This document shows positions 19,406 to 27,771 of a DNA stretch of 64,000 nucleotides, piece by piece. The notes under the pieces were generated by a model that was given only the letters and a program-made list of their open reading frames with translations, ran no database searches and was not told the DNA's origin. This stretch comes from an uncultured Roseovarius sp. Its GTDB lineage: Bacteria; Pseudomonadota; Alphaproteobacteria; Rhodobacterales; Rhodobacteraceae. The number at the start of each line of letters is the position of its first letter. Position 1 is the first letter of the stretch. Made by a program: the position numbers and the translations under genes. The DNA lies in NCBI GenBank assembly GCA_947497295.1, contig CANMFU010000003.1, positions 310,001-374,000 on the forward strand. The letters are read 5' to 3'.

Positions 19406-19967
19406 TTTCACCCTCATCTCCGCCCCGCCGCTGGCAGGCTACGACCGCAGCTTTGGCGACATCAAGCTGAGCGCGCCCAAGGATCTGGCCATCGTGTCCA
19501 TCGCCCTGCCGTTGGGCGGCGAAGACGCAGCCAAGAAAGCGGTCAAGACCGCCTTTGGCATCGCCCTGCCCGAGGTGGGAATGTCCGCCACGACCAAAGA
19601 TGATGCCGAGGCAATCATGCGCCTTGGCGTCGATCAGGCGTTTGTACTGTTCCCCTGCGCAACGCCTGACGCCGAGCGGCAGATCGCGGCCAAGTTGAAC
19701 GGCGCAGCCTACACCACCGACCAGACCGATGCGTGGTGTTCGCTGGAAATTTCAGGCCCCGGTGCGCGCCGCGCGCTGGAGCGGATCTGCCCGGTTGATC
19801 TGCATCCGGATGCCTTTGCGGTAAATGCCATCGCACGAACCATGATGGAGCATATGGGTTCGATCATCGCGCGCACCGGTGAAGAAACGTATCTGTTGCT
19901 ATCTGCCAGCTCGTCCGCCAAGTCGTTTCTCCACGCGGTTGAGTTGTCGGCCAAAAACGTCACCTGA
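19398..19967 (+). CDS. soxG: Sarcosine oxidase subunit gamma
   Basis: 189 residues from a GTG at 19398 with an AAAGGAGAG site 7 nt upstream; this start overlaps soxA by 8 bp and beats the ATG at 19335, which would add soxA-antiframe residues. It matches SoxG in length and in DQTDAWCSLEISGPGARRALERICPVDL, MMEHMGSIIARTGEETYLLL and the C-terminal SAKSFLHAVE. Gamma is a GcvT-fold structural subunit of the heterotetramer. Last gene of the operon, followed by an intrinsic terminator. Confidence 0.92.
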   Translation: MPDFTLISAPPLAGYDRSFGDIKLSAPKDLAIVSIALPLGGEDAAKKAVKTAFGIALPEVGMSATTKDDAEAIMRLGVDQAFVLFPCATPDAERQIAAKLNGAAYTTDQTDAWCSLEISGPGARRALERICPVDLHPDAFAVNAIARTMMEHMGSIIARTGEETYLLLSASSSAKSFLHAVELSAKNVT

Positions 19968-19992
19968 GGCTATCGGGGAATTCACGATGCAA

Positions 19993-20023
19993 GGGGTTCG
20001 GATCGCACCGGGCCCTTTTTTTT
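19993..20023 (+). terminator. Intrinsic terminator of soxBDAG
   Basis: GGGGTTCGG and CCGGGCCC form an imperfect stem (one mismatch, two GU pairs) around a 6-nt loop, immediately followed by eight T residues, 26 bp after the soxG stop. Confidence 0.8.
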
Positions 20024-20484
20024 GCGTCGGCGACAGACATGCCTGAACCGGGCGCGGAAGCGCTTGGATCATCTGTGCGTATCATCCATACCGACGATTT
20101 CCATTCCCACCATCGCGACACTGATTTTATGTGGAAATCATCTGGAATGTCACGACACCACTGTTACGGGATCCAAGATTTGAATTTTTCGGGATAAATT
20201 CCGAAATTGGTGCGCACGTATATATTTTTTCGGGTCTGTGGATACCCCGGCCTTTGCAAGGCGGGTCCGGATCGTGATCTGAATTTCACAGAGAAGAAGG
20301 GCAAAGTGCGCTGATCGCTGGCCACTAAGATCATGGTCAGTTGCCGACGTATCCTGGCGCGTCTCAGAGTTGACTGAATGCAGCGTGACGCCTTCATGAT
20401 ATTCGGCGTGTCGCGTTGACATTGCTTTCTGGGTCGCAGGATTTGGCTAAGATTATAAAAACGGGCTGCCGGTTCGAAGGCTTT
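20024..20484. other. Non-coding gap between soxG and metF
   Basis: About 460 bp, less GC-rich than its flanks. Open frames here (for example 20150-20422 minus) lack a recognisable family and a ribosome-binding site. Some short imperfect inverted repeats (around 20101-20147 and 20179-20205) are visible. No gene is supported. Confidence 0.5.
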
Positions 20485-21501
20485 TCAATCGACCTCCCTG
20501 CCCGATGCCCGGCTCCGATGCGGAACGCGTGTTTGAAGCACACCCGATTCCGCGACGATTTCGGAAACCAGGTGCTCGCGGCGGTACGCCATGACATGGA
20601 CCCCGGCGACCCCCCGAATTTCGCGGAGCTGCTGCATCAATTCGATGCAGATGCGCTTGCCCTCTTCGGCGGGCTTCGCGGCCTTATCGAGCCGCTCGAT
20701 CACCGCATCGGGGATGTGGATCCCCGGAACGTTGCTGCGCATCCAGCGCGCCGCCTTGGCCGAGGCAAGAGGCCCGACGCCCGCCAGGATAAAGGCGCGC
20801 TCTTCGAGCCCCAGATCGCGCACCCGCGCCATGAAGCGCTCGAATACAGGTATATCGAAGATATAGTTGGTCTGGATGAACTCGGCCCCGGCGTCGACTT
20901 TTTTTGCCAGTCGCTCGGGCCGCCAGTCAAGTGGTTCGACACAAGGGTTCTCGGCCGCGCCCAGGAACATCCGGGGCGGCCGGGTGATCTGGCGACCGGA
21001 CAGGAAGGTGCCCTCGTCCCGCATGGTGCGGATCGTGCGCAAGAGCGAGAGCGAGTCGAGGTCGAACACCGGTCGCGCCCCCGGCTGGTCGCCAACGCCG
21101 ACGCCGTCACCGGTCAGGCAGAGGACGTTGCGGACGCCCATCGCCGCGGCCCCGAGCACATCGCCCTGGATCGCGATTCGGTTCCGGTCGCGACACGAGA
21201 TCTGGTAAATCGTTCCATAGCCCGCCCGCGTCAGAAGAGAGCAGATGCCGATCGAAGACATATGGCAGTTGGCGCCGGAGGCGTCGGTCGCGTTGATCGC
21301 ATCGGCGACCTCGGCGAGCGGCCGCGCCGCCTCGAACACGTCGGCCGGATCGGCGCTGTCCGGCGGGTTCAGTTCGGCCGTGACCGCAAAGCGGCCCTGG
21401 CGCAAGACCCGCTCGAGTCGACTGCCCGACACGTGACCGGGCGGCGGCTCGTCGTAGGTTGGCAGCCAGGGGGCGAATTCGCGCCGTTCGTCGTCGGTCA
21501 T
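20485..21501 (-). CDS. metF: Methylenetetrahydrofolate reductase (MetF-like)
   Basis: 338 residues from ATG 21501, which overlaps the upstream gene by 4 bp (ATGA). The MTHFR TIM barrel is visible: AVTAELNPPDSADP, AINATDASGANCHMS, YQISCRDRNRIAIQGDVLGA, VLCLTGDGVGVGDQPGARPVFDLDSL and GAEFIQTNYIFDIPVF. In demethylation clusters this FAD enzyme can run as a methyl-THF oxidase, returning C1 to methylene-THF. It is the last gene of the minus-strand cluster with a DmdA-like methyltransferase. It is probably a specialised paralogue rather than the methionine-biosynthetic MetF. Confidence 0.9.
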   Translation of the reverse strand: MTDDERREFAPWLPTYDEPPPGHVSGSRLERVLRQGRFAVTAELNPPDSADPADVFEAARPLAEVADAINATDASGANCHMSSIGICSLLTRAGYGTIYQISCRDRNRIAIQGDVLGAAAMGVRNVLCLTGDGVGVGDQPGARPVFDLDSLSLLRTIRTMRDEGTFLSGRQITRPPRMFLGAAENPCVEPLDWRPERLAKKVDAGAEFIQTNYIFDIPVFERFMARVRDLGLEERAFILAGVGPLASAKAARWMRSNVPGIHIPDAVIERLDKAAKPAEEGKRICIELMQQLREIRGVAGVHVMAYRREHLVSEIVAESGVLQTRVPHRSRASGREVD

Positions 21502-22076
21502 CGCCCGTCTCCTGTGCGAACGGCCGAGGATGGCTCCGGCGCCAGCGGCGCCGCAGACGGCTCGTTCGCGCGGGCGCCCGGGAACGCCTTGGCGATAGTC
21601 GTGCGAGGCGCGTCGCGGGCTTCGCGCAGCCGCGCAGCTTTTTCGCGACTGACCCTGAGCCACGAGGACGAGCCTTCGAGGCTGCGGTCCACCGGCGGCT
21701 GCACGTCGTGGATCGTCCCGCCATCCTTCATGCGCGCGGCACCGTCCCACGCGAGCACCCAGACGCAGCGCATCTGCGGTTTGACCTCGCAATAGCCGCC
21801 CGGACGCACGCCGCCGCAGGGGCCGTTGCGCAGCTGCTTGGGACAGTTCATCGGGCAGGACATTCCGGTCGAGGACAGCACGCACTGGCCGCACATCTTG
21901 CAGTCGAACAGCAGGCCTTTGGTCACCCGCTCGATCGCGGCGACCGGAGGCTCGATCCGTGCGTAGCCAACGCGCGCGAATAGCGGGTCTAGTGCGACCA
22001 TCGCTCTCTCAAGCCGGACGTAGAGCCATTCGAAGGCCCTCGCATGACGAACTGCGAACAGACGGGTCCGGTACAT
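21498..22076 (-). CDS. Cys-rich MTHFR C-terminal-domain protein
   Basis: 192 residues from ATG 22076, preceded by GGAGGA at good spacing; an ATG 15 bases upstream has no such site. The core carries CKMCGQCVLSSTGMSCPMNC then PKQLRNGPCGG and a later GGYCEVK, the signature of the methylene-THF reductase C-terminal domain family often encoded next to metF. The clustered Cys suggest metal or Fe-S binding, possibly an electron-transfer partner of MetF. It overlaps metF by 4 bp. The C-terminal 50 residues are Ala/Pro-rich and low complexity. Confidence 0.85.
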   Translation of the reverse strand: MYRTRLFAVRHARAFEWLYVRLERAMVALDPLFARVGYARIEPPVAAIERVTKGLLFDCKMCGQCVLSSTGMSCPMNCPKQLRNGPCGGVRPGGYCEVKPQMRCVWVLAWDGAARMKDGGTIHDVQPPVDRSLEGSSSWLRVSREKAARLREARDAPRTTIAKAFPGARANEPSAAPLAPEPSSAVRTGDGR

Positions 22077-22328
22077 GGATGTGTCCTCCATTCAAGTTTG
22101 ATCTGCGCTCATGCGCGCCATGCTACTGTATTTCTGTGCCCGGGTTCATTCTTTTCGTCTTTGACCTGGCCGGAACCGGATCCGGGCTGCCGCCGGACCT
22201 TCGAAACAGAATTGGCGGTTTGCTCTGGAATTCAGCTCCGCGATTTTGCTGGACCCGCTGCATGCTTGTGAGAAATCATTCTTCCATGGACCTATTTCCG
22301 TTACTCTTGGTTGCGCGAAGGCGCCGGA

Positions 22329-23978
22329 TCAGCCGGTTGCAAGCTCTCTCGCCCGCTCGCGAAGGGCAAATTTCTGGATTTTTCCGGTCGATGTTCTTGG
22401 TATCGCCGTGAAGACGAACCGGCCCGGAACCTTGTAGGGGGCGAGGTGATCGCGGCACCACCGTCGAAGCATATCGACATCAGCCTGCTGGTCCATCGCA
22501 AGCTCAATGAAGGCGCAGGGCGTTTCACCCCATTTTTCATGCGGCATTGCAACGACCGCCGCAACGCTGACGGCCGGGTGCCGATACAGCGCCTCCTCGA
22601 CTTCAAGCGACGAAATATTCTCGCCTCCGGAAATGATGATATCCTTGGCCCTGTCCTTGAGCTGGATGTAGCCATCGGGATGCATGACGCCCAGATCGCC
22701 AGAGTGGAACCACCCGCCCTCAAAGGCCTGCTGCGTCGCCTTCGAGTTGCGGAAATACCCCTTCATCACGACATTCCCGCGAAACATGACCTCTCCCATG
22801 GTCCGGCCATCCCGCGGCACCGGTTGCATCGTTTCGGGGTCCAGAACGTCCAGCTGCTCCAGCGGCAAATAGCGCACACCCTGACGGGATTTGAGCGCGG
22901 CCTGCTTGGCCGGGGGCAAATCCGACCAGCCTTGATGCCAGTCATTCACCACTGAGGGCCCATAGGTTTCCGTGAGGCCATAGAGATGTGTCACATCAAA
23001 TCCCGCCTCTCGCATGTCCGCGAGGAGCTTCTCGGGCGGCGGCGCGGCAGCAGTGAAGAATTGCACAGTGTGGCCGAGTTCGCGTTTGACCGTATCAGGC
23101 GCCGCGATCAGCAGCGACATGACAATCGGGGCGCCGCACAGATGGGTCACATTTTCCGAGGCCAGGGCATCCCAGATCGGCTCGGCCCTGACCTGACGCA
23201 GGCAGACATGGGTGCCGATGATCGCGGACAGCGTCCAGGGGAAACACCAGCCGTTGCAATGAAACATTGGCAAGGTCCACAAATAGACCGCGTGTTTTTG
23301 CATCGACGATATCAGCGCGTTGCCCTGCGCCAGCAGGTAGGCCCCCCGATGGTGCGTCACCACGCCCTTGGGGTCGCCGGTCGTGCCGGAGGTGTAGTTG
23401 ATCGAGATTGCGTCCCACTCGTCCTCGGGCATCAGCCACGCGAAATCCGGGTCGCCGGCACTGAGGAACGCGTCGTAATCTGCCGCGTCGACATGTGTCT
23501 GCGGCCCGGTAAATTCCGGATCGTCATATTGAATCAAAAGCGGTTTTACCGAAGCAAGCGCAAGCGTCTCTTGCATCAAGGGCATGAACTCCCGATCGGC
23601 GATCACGATCCTAGAGTTAGCGTGATCGAGCTGAAACGCGATTTGATAGGCGTCCAGACGGGTGTTGATCGAATGCAGAACGCCGCCGCACATCGGCACG
23701 CCGTAATGGCACTCCAGCATCGCAGGCGTGTTGGCCAGCAGGACCGACACCGTGTCGCCGCGCCCCATGCCATTTTGCGCCAGCGCCGAGGCCAGCTGCC
23801 GAGACCGCGAATAGAATTCGGCATAGTTGCGCCGCAGCGGCCCATGGACGATCGCGGTGTGATCGGGAAACACGGTGGCGGAGCGTTCCAGAAACGTCAG
23901 CGGCGTCAGGGGCTGATAATTCGCGGGATTGCGGTCCAGCCCGGTGTTGTAGAGGTTCGGCTCCATTGTGTCAGGCAT
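22329..23978 (-). CDS. Acyl-CoA ligase (AMP-forming)
   Basis: 549 residues from ATG 23978, whose ATGCCTGA overlaps the crotonase stop; ATG 23966 is an alternative. ANL-superfamily motifs: YTSGTTGDPKGVVTHH (AMP/phosphate loop), YGLTETYGP, HSGDLGVMHPDGYIQLKDRAKDIIISGGENIS and catalytic Lys in RTSTGKIQKF near the C-terminus. The N-terminus NYQPLTPLTFLERSA is that of the AAE1-like acyl-activating group rather than classical DmdB. It should make a CoA thioester of a short carboxylate, perhaps the product of the neighbouring demethylase. Substrate unknown. Confidence 0.9.
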   Translation of the reverse strand: MPDTMEPNLYNTGLDRNPANYQPLTPLTFLERSATVFPDHTAIVHGPLRRNYAEFYSRSRQLASALAQNGMGRGDTVSVLLANTPAMLECHYGVPMCGGVLHSINTRLDAYQIAFQLDHANSRIVIADREFMPLMQETLALASVKPLLIQYDDPEFTGPQTHVDAADYDAFLSAGDPDFAWLMPEDEWDAISINYTSGTTGDPKGVVTHHRGAYLLAQGNALISSMQKHAVYLWTLPMFHCNGWCFPWTLSAIIGTHVCLRQVRAEPIWDALASENVTHLCGAPIVMSLLIAAPDTVKRELGHTVQFFTAAAPPPEKLLADMREAGFDVTHLYGLTETYGPSVVNDWHQGWSDLPPAKQAALKSRQGVRYLPLEQLDVLDPETMQPVPRDGRTMGEVMFRGNVVMKGYFRNSKATQQAFEGGWFHSGDLGVMHPDGYIQLKDRAKDIIISGGENISSLEVEEALYRHPAVSVAAVVAMPHEKWGETPCAFIELAMDQQADVDMLRRWCRDHLAPYKVPGRFVFTAIPRTSTGKIQKFALRERARELATG

Positions 23979-24780
23979 CCCGCCATTGAGGGCTGCGCTT
24001 TTCGATGAAGGCGCCGATACCCTCTTCGGCATCGCGGGCGAGCATGTTTTCGACCATCACGCCCGAGGCAAAATCATAGGCTTCGGGCAGGCTCATCTCG
24101 CGCTGCGCATAAAAGGCCCGCTTTCCGGTGGCCAGGGTCATGCTGGATTTCGACGCGATCTTGCGTGCCACTTCCATGGTGGCATCACTCAGCGCGTCGG
24201 GGGCAACGGCCCGGTTGATCAGGCCAATTTCTGCCGCGCGGCTGGCCGATGTCATGTCGCCGGTCAGCAGCATTTCCATCGCGTGTTTGCCGGCGACGTT
24301 ACGCGACAGGGCCACCATCGGGGTCGAGCAGAACAGGCCGATATGCACACCCGGCGTGCTGAATTGCGCATTGTCCGCCGCGATGGCCAGATCGCAGCTG
24401 GCCACCAGCTGGCAGCCCGCTGCCGTCGCGACCCCAGTGACCTCGGCAATGACAGGTTTGGGGCAATTCACGATGCCCTGCATGACGCCGGAACACTGCG
24501 CCATGACCTTGGTGAAATATGCCTTTCCACCGTCCGCGCCCGCCCGGCCAGCGGTCATTTCCTTCAGGTCGTGACCGGCGCAAAAGGCAGGTCCGTTTGC
24601 TGCCAGAATGATAACGCGCACGGACGCATCGGACCCGGCGTCGGCAATGGCCCCACCCAGTTCCGTCAACATCGCCTCCGACAGAGCATTGCGCCGCCGG
24701 ACGTCATTCAGAGTCAGGCGCAAGATGCCGTCGCTTTCCAGATCACGCAGCAATATATTATTCTTTTGCACGGATCGCAT
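23971..24780 (-). CDS. ECHDC3-like crotonase-family protein
   Basis: 269 residues. The crotonase fold is clear: GPAFCAGHDLKEMTAG (oxyanion/CoA loop), KPVIAEVTGVATAAGCQLVA, SCDLAIA, TPGVHIGLFCSTP. Hydratases of this family use two Glu in the GGGxEL and FxxPE positions. Here these read AAGCQL and STPGVH, so both Glu are replaced by Gln and Gly, as in the ECHDC3 subfamily. Ordinary enoyl-CoA hydration is therefore doubtful; hydrolase, isomerase or a scaffold role remain possible. It sits between the DmdA-like gene and the acyl-CoA ligase. Confidence 0.88.
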   Translation of the reverse strand: MRSVQKNNILLRDLESDGILRLTLNDVRRRNALSEAMLTELGGAIADAGSDASVRVIILAANGPAFCAGHDLKEMTAGRAGADGGKAYFTKVMAQCSGVMQGIVNCPKPVIAEVTGVATAAGCQLVASCDLAIAADNAQFSTPGVHIGLFCSTPMVALSRNVAGKHAMEMLLTGDMTSASRAAEIGLINRAVAPDALSDATMEVARKIASKSSMTLATGKRAFYAQREMSLPEAYDFASGVMVENMLARDAEEGIGAFIEKRSPQWRDA

Positions 24781-24919
24781 CCTTCTTGGGTGACTACAGA
24801 CTGATCATCTTTACGCTACCGCCAAGTGTGTCGGCGGTAAAACAATAATGATACGCACAGGCCGTCGAATTTGAACGTAAGAACCGCTTTCTGGCAGGAT
24901 CCCGTCGCTTGCGCGCCGC

Positions 24920-26059
24920 TCAGGCCGCGGCAATCTGCTTTTGGGGATCGTAGAAAGGGCACTCCACAATTGTCGCGCAGCAGGGCCCTGAGTGGGTCAC
25001 CACCTCGACCTGCGTGCCGATCACGGCGGTCTGGGCCGCAACCATTGCCAAGGCGATGTTTTGCTCAAGGCGCGGTGAATAGATCGCAGACGTCACCTTG
25101 CCCACGGACGTCCCGTTTTGAGTGATGGTCCAGAAGGTCGTGTTCGGCCCTGTCAGTGGTGCGCAGTCGATGATCAGCCCGACTTGCCTGCGGCTTGGCC
25201 CCTCCTGCTGAATACGGCGTAGCGCAGCCTTGCCGATGAATTCCGCCTCCATATCAAGATCAACCAGCCGACCCAGCCCCAGCTCGTAGGGGTTCGTGTT
25301 GATATCCGCATCGGCATGATAGGAAAGCATTCCGCCCTCGATGCGGCGGATCGAAGACGTGTGGCCGGGCTTCAGACCAAAAGCCTCCCCCGCCGCCATG
25401 ATTTTTTCCCACAGATCGTCGCCGCGCGATCCGTCGCGCAGGTACAGCTCGTAACCCAGTTCGCTGGACCACCCGGTGCGCGACACGACCAGCGGAATAC
25501 CGTCCAGTTCAACCTTGCGCAGCCAGTAATAGCGCAGATCCGTGATGCTGTGGCCAAACAATGCCTGCATGATCGCACCAGATTTTGGCCCCTGCAGTTG
25601 CAGCGGGGACACGTCCGGTTCGCCAATCGTGACATCAAGGCCGCAATGCACGCTCACGCCCTGCGCCCAAAGAAGGATGTCGCTGTCCGCCAAGGAAATC
25701 CAAAAGTGGTTTTCCGCCAGCCGCAGCAGGATCGGATCATTCAGAATGCCGCCTGCCTGATTGGTGATCAGGATGTATTTACACTGCCCAACCGCCATTT
25801 TGGACAGATCGCGGGGGGTCAGCAGCTGGACGAATTTCGCAGCATCCGGCCCGGTGATTTCCACCTGACGTTCAACCGCCACGTCGCACAGGATTGCGTC
25901 ATTGACCAGGGTCCAGAAGTTCTGCTCCGGATCGCCAAAATCGCGCGGGATGTACATGTGGTTATAGACCGAAAACCCCTTGGCGCCCCACCGGACGGTG
26001 GCATCGAAATAGGGGGATTTGCGGATCTGAGTGCCGAACCCGAAGCTATCTGCCTGCAT
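24920..26059 (-). CDS. DmdA-like folate-dependent demethylase (GcvT family)
   Basis: 379 residues from ATG 26059 (AAGGA 10 nt upstream); the longer start at 26116 lacks a site. It matches DMSP demethylase DmdA across its length: FSVYNHMYIPRDFGDPEQ, VAVERQVEITGPDA, VQLLTPRDLSKM, GGILNDPILLRLAENHFWIS, LADSDILLWAQGV, LQLQGPKSG, RTGWSSELGYELYL and NPYELGLGRLVDLD. These proteins transfer a methyl group to tetrahydrofolate. With metF and the MTHFR partner alongside, demethylation coupled to methyl-THF oxidation is likely. The methyl donor (DMSP, an analogue, or another methylated acid) cannot be read from sequence. Confidence 0.8.
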   Translation of the reverse strand: MQADSFGFGTQIRKSPYFDATVRWGAKGFSVYNHMYIPRDFGDPEQNFWTLVNDAILCDVAVERQVEITGPDAAKFVQLLTPRDLSKMAVGQCKYILITNQAGGILNDPILLRLAENHFWISLADSDILLWAQGVSVHCGLDVTIGEPDVSPLQLQGPKSGAIMQALFGHSITDLRYYWLRKVELDGIPLVVSRTGWSSELGYELYLRDGSRGDDLWEKIMAAGEAFGLKPGHTSSIRRIEGGMLSYHADADINTNPYELGLGRLVDLDMEAEFIGKAALRRIQQEGPSRRQVGLIIDCAPLTGPNTTFWTITQNGTSVGKVTSAIYSPRLEQNIALAMVAAQTAVIGTQVEVVTHSGPCCATIVECPFYDPQKQIAAA

Positions 26060-26223
26060 TCTGATTGTGTCCTTGCTTATGCGCAGCCCGACCGGCTGCC
26101 GAGTGTCTGAACCCATTCATATTGCTAACATCAGATCCCGTATGACGGTGGACTGAAAAAATGCCTTTCCAAGACCGAACCGACTATTTTTCCGCGCTCT
26201 ACAGCCCGTTCGGGCGCGTGAAA

Positions 26224-26763
26224 TTACGTGGCCCCCTTGGCCGCGAGTTTGGCAAGGTTGGGCCTGGCCGTCTTGACGCTGCGGGTCACGATATATGTCA
26301 TGTAGCGGTCAATCCCGAGTTCAGCCGCCAGCAACGTCTCCATCAGGGCTTGAAACACGTCCAGGCTGGGACAGATTACCTTCACCACATAGTCCATGCC
26401 CCCACCTGTGGCGATGCACTCGATGATCTCGTCCTTATTGCTGACAAAGCTCTCGAAACGGTCGAAATCCGTTTTGCGGTGATGCGTCAGTGAGATGGTC
26501 ACAATGACCTGAGTAAAGGCACAAACCCGGTCCAGCGCGATATCGGCGTGATAGCCTCGGATAAGACCCGCGGCCTTTAATCTGGCCAGACGCGCCCAGC
26601 AAGGTGTCGGGGAAATATTGACAATTTCCGCCAACTTGATTTTGCTCAGGTGCCCGTGCTGCTGAACCGCACTGAGGATGCGAATATCCGTTGCGTCAAG
26701 GCCAAACCTTTTAATTCGTCCAGAACTTTCACTGCGTGCCTTCAAAAGAATTACCGAAAGCAA
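26224..26763 (-). CDS. Lrp/AsnC-family transcriptional regulator
   Basis: 179 residues as an upper bound; the start could be later, near the FGLDATDIRIL segment. The N-terminal helix-turn-helix is LSKIKLAEIVNISPTPCWAR followed by LARLKAAGLIRGYHADI, and the C-terminal RAM effector-binding domain holds CIATGGGMDYVVKVICPSLD and MTYIVTRSVK. It lies immediately upstream of the DmdA-like gene on the same strand (164 bp gap), so it is the probable local regulator. A 15-bp palindrome precedes it. Confidence 0.9.
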   Translation of the reverse strand: MLSVILLKARSESSGRIKRFGLDATDIRILSAVQQHGHLSKIKLAEIVNISPTPCWARLARLKAAGLIRGYHADIALDRVCAFTQVIVTISLTHHRKTDFDRFESFVSNKDEIIECIATGGGMDYVVKVICPSLDVFQALMETLLAAELGIDRYMTYIVTRSVKTARPNLAKLAAKGAT

Positions 26764-26795
26764 ACCTTAGCTTACTTCCTGAAACCAACATTAAT

Positions 26796-26810
26796 ACTCA
26801 ATTCTTGAGT
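26796..26810. promoter_or_regulatory. 15-bp palindrome upstream of Lrp-type gene
   Basis: ACTCAA-TTC-TTGAGT, exact 6-bp arms with a 3-bp centre, about 33 bp before the regulator's start. Lrp/AsnC proteins commonly bind 15-bp palindromes near their own promoters, so this is a candidate autoregulatory operator. Not seen again ahead of the other genes of the cluster. Confidence 0.45.
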
Positions 26811-26921
26811 TGATGGTCGAATTTGAGACCCCTCCCCAAGCAACCGCTACGATAACCCTTTGATCAGGAATGCAAAGGACCCTGCGGACACCCGGCGATC
26901 GCGCCGAGCCGGCAATGGCCC

Positions 26922-27020
26922 TGGAACGAGATGGGCGCGTTCCTCGACTGCCCTTCTGCGGCGCGTCGCGTGATCTACAAAACAAGTGCCACCACAGCGC
27001 TGAAGCCTCCGTGCCGGGTG
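26922..27020 (+). pseudogene. IS256-family transposase remnant
   Basis: A 33-codon stretch reads WNEMGAFLDCPSAARRVIYK then TSATTALK and ends CRV. It aligns without gaps to the conserved C-terminal segment of IS256-type transposases (W, a central F, P, then RRVIYTTNAIESL). Flanks in the same frame are not transposase-like, and no terminal repeats are seen. A decayed scrap. Confidence 0.45.
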
Positions 27021-27616
27021 TCGACCGGATATCGACGGCTATCAGGCGATCACCGTCAGAAAGGGCGAGATTGATCTATTGGCAGATCGGGCGGGACCCT
27101 GCTGGGCCCTGACGTGACATCAATGTCGGCTTTCGGGCGGTCGATCGGCCTTCGGAAGACAGAACGATAGACGGCGCTCGTATCCGCCGGCCACACACCG
27201 GCCACGCGGCCGAAGTTCCAGAAGGGTGCAAGCGAGCGATTCTGTATGATCAAGGCCGGTATTGCAGCGTTTCACCGACATATCGTAACTTTGCCGACGC
27301 TGATGAGTGATTGCGGAGAACAGTGGAACACGATTCTGCTCCATCTTAGGGGGCCGAGCGTGCGCCCTTTCTCACCCGGAGGTGAGGATTTTGGGCCTCT
27401 CTACCTGCGCAAGGACGTGGAGCATGCATTTTGGCGCGGGGGCTAATCTTCAAATATACTTGGCGACACGCCTCTACGAATGGATGATTTTCCATTGAAT
27501 CTCAGTTGTCATTTACTGATCCGACGGACCGTCGCTGCAAACTTACCCGCCCCGGCGAAAAAAGAATGATGTGAAATCCGGAAAGAAGATGCTGTGACCG
27601 ACACTGACGGAGATTT
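27021..27616. other. Gene-free tract before tRNA-Gly
   Basis: About 600 bp without a supportable gene. Short frames on both strands have no ribosome-binding site or recognisable motif. Together with the transposase scrap on its left this looks like an old insertion site next to a tRNA gene. Confidence 0.45.
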
Positions 27617-27690
27617 TGGAGCGGGCGACGGGAATCGAACCCGTGTCATCAGCTTGGAAGGCTGAGGTCTTACCATTACACAACGCCCGC
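27617..27690 (-). tRNA. tRNA-Gly (anticodon UCC)
   Basis: Reading on the minus strand: acceptor GCGGGCG pairs with CGCCCGC followed by discriminator T and an encoded CCA; the D-arm lies in AATGGTAAGAC. The anticodon stem TCAGC/GCTGA encloses loop CTTCCAA (anticodon TCC), and the T-arm is ACGGG-TTCGATT-CCCGT. All four arms fold, and length is normal. Confidence 0.97.
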
Positions 27691-27771
27691 TCGGGCAAGC
27701 TCCTGATACCGCGCGCCGCGCAGCTAGGCAAGCCGGCGAAGAAAATTCTGCGAATTTTTGCTGCGCACCCG

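Noticed and set aside
18029..19417. 462-codon minus-strand frame across soxA
   Set aside because: Antisense shadow of soxA; composition is that of reversed codons.
20150..20422. 90-codon minus-strand frame between soxG and metF
   Set aside because: No family, no ribosome-binding site, lower-GC intergenic DNA; kept as non-coding.
22329..23978. Naming the acyl-CoA ligase DmdB
   Set aside because: Its N-terminus is of the AAE1-like acyl-activating type, not the DmdB sequence I recall; neighbourhood alone is not enough.
24817..24839. Hairpin TACCGCC/GGCGGTA between the DmdA-like gene and the crotonase
   Set aside because: 7-bp stem without a T-tract on the minus strand; not a convincing terminator.
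24920..26059. Naming the methyltransferase dmdA outright
   Set aside because: Similarity is strong across the length, but DmdA-like paralogues with other substrates exist and the neighbours differ from the DMSP pathway.
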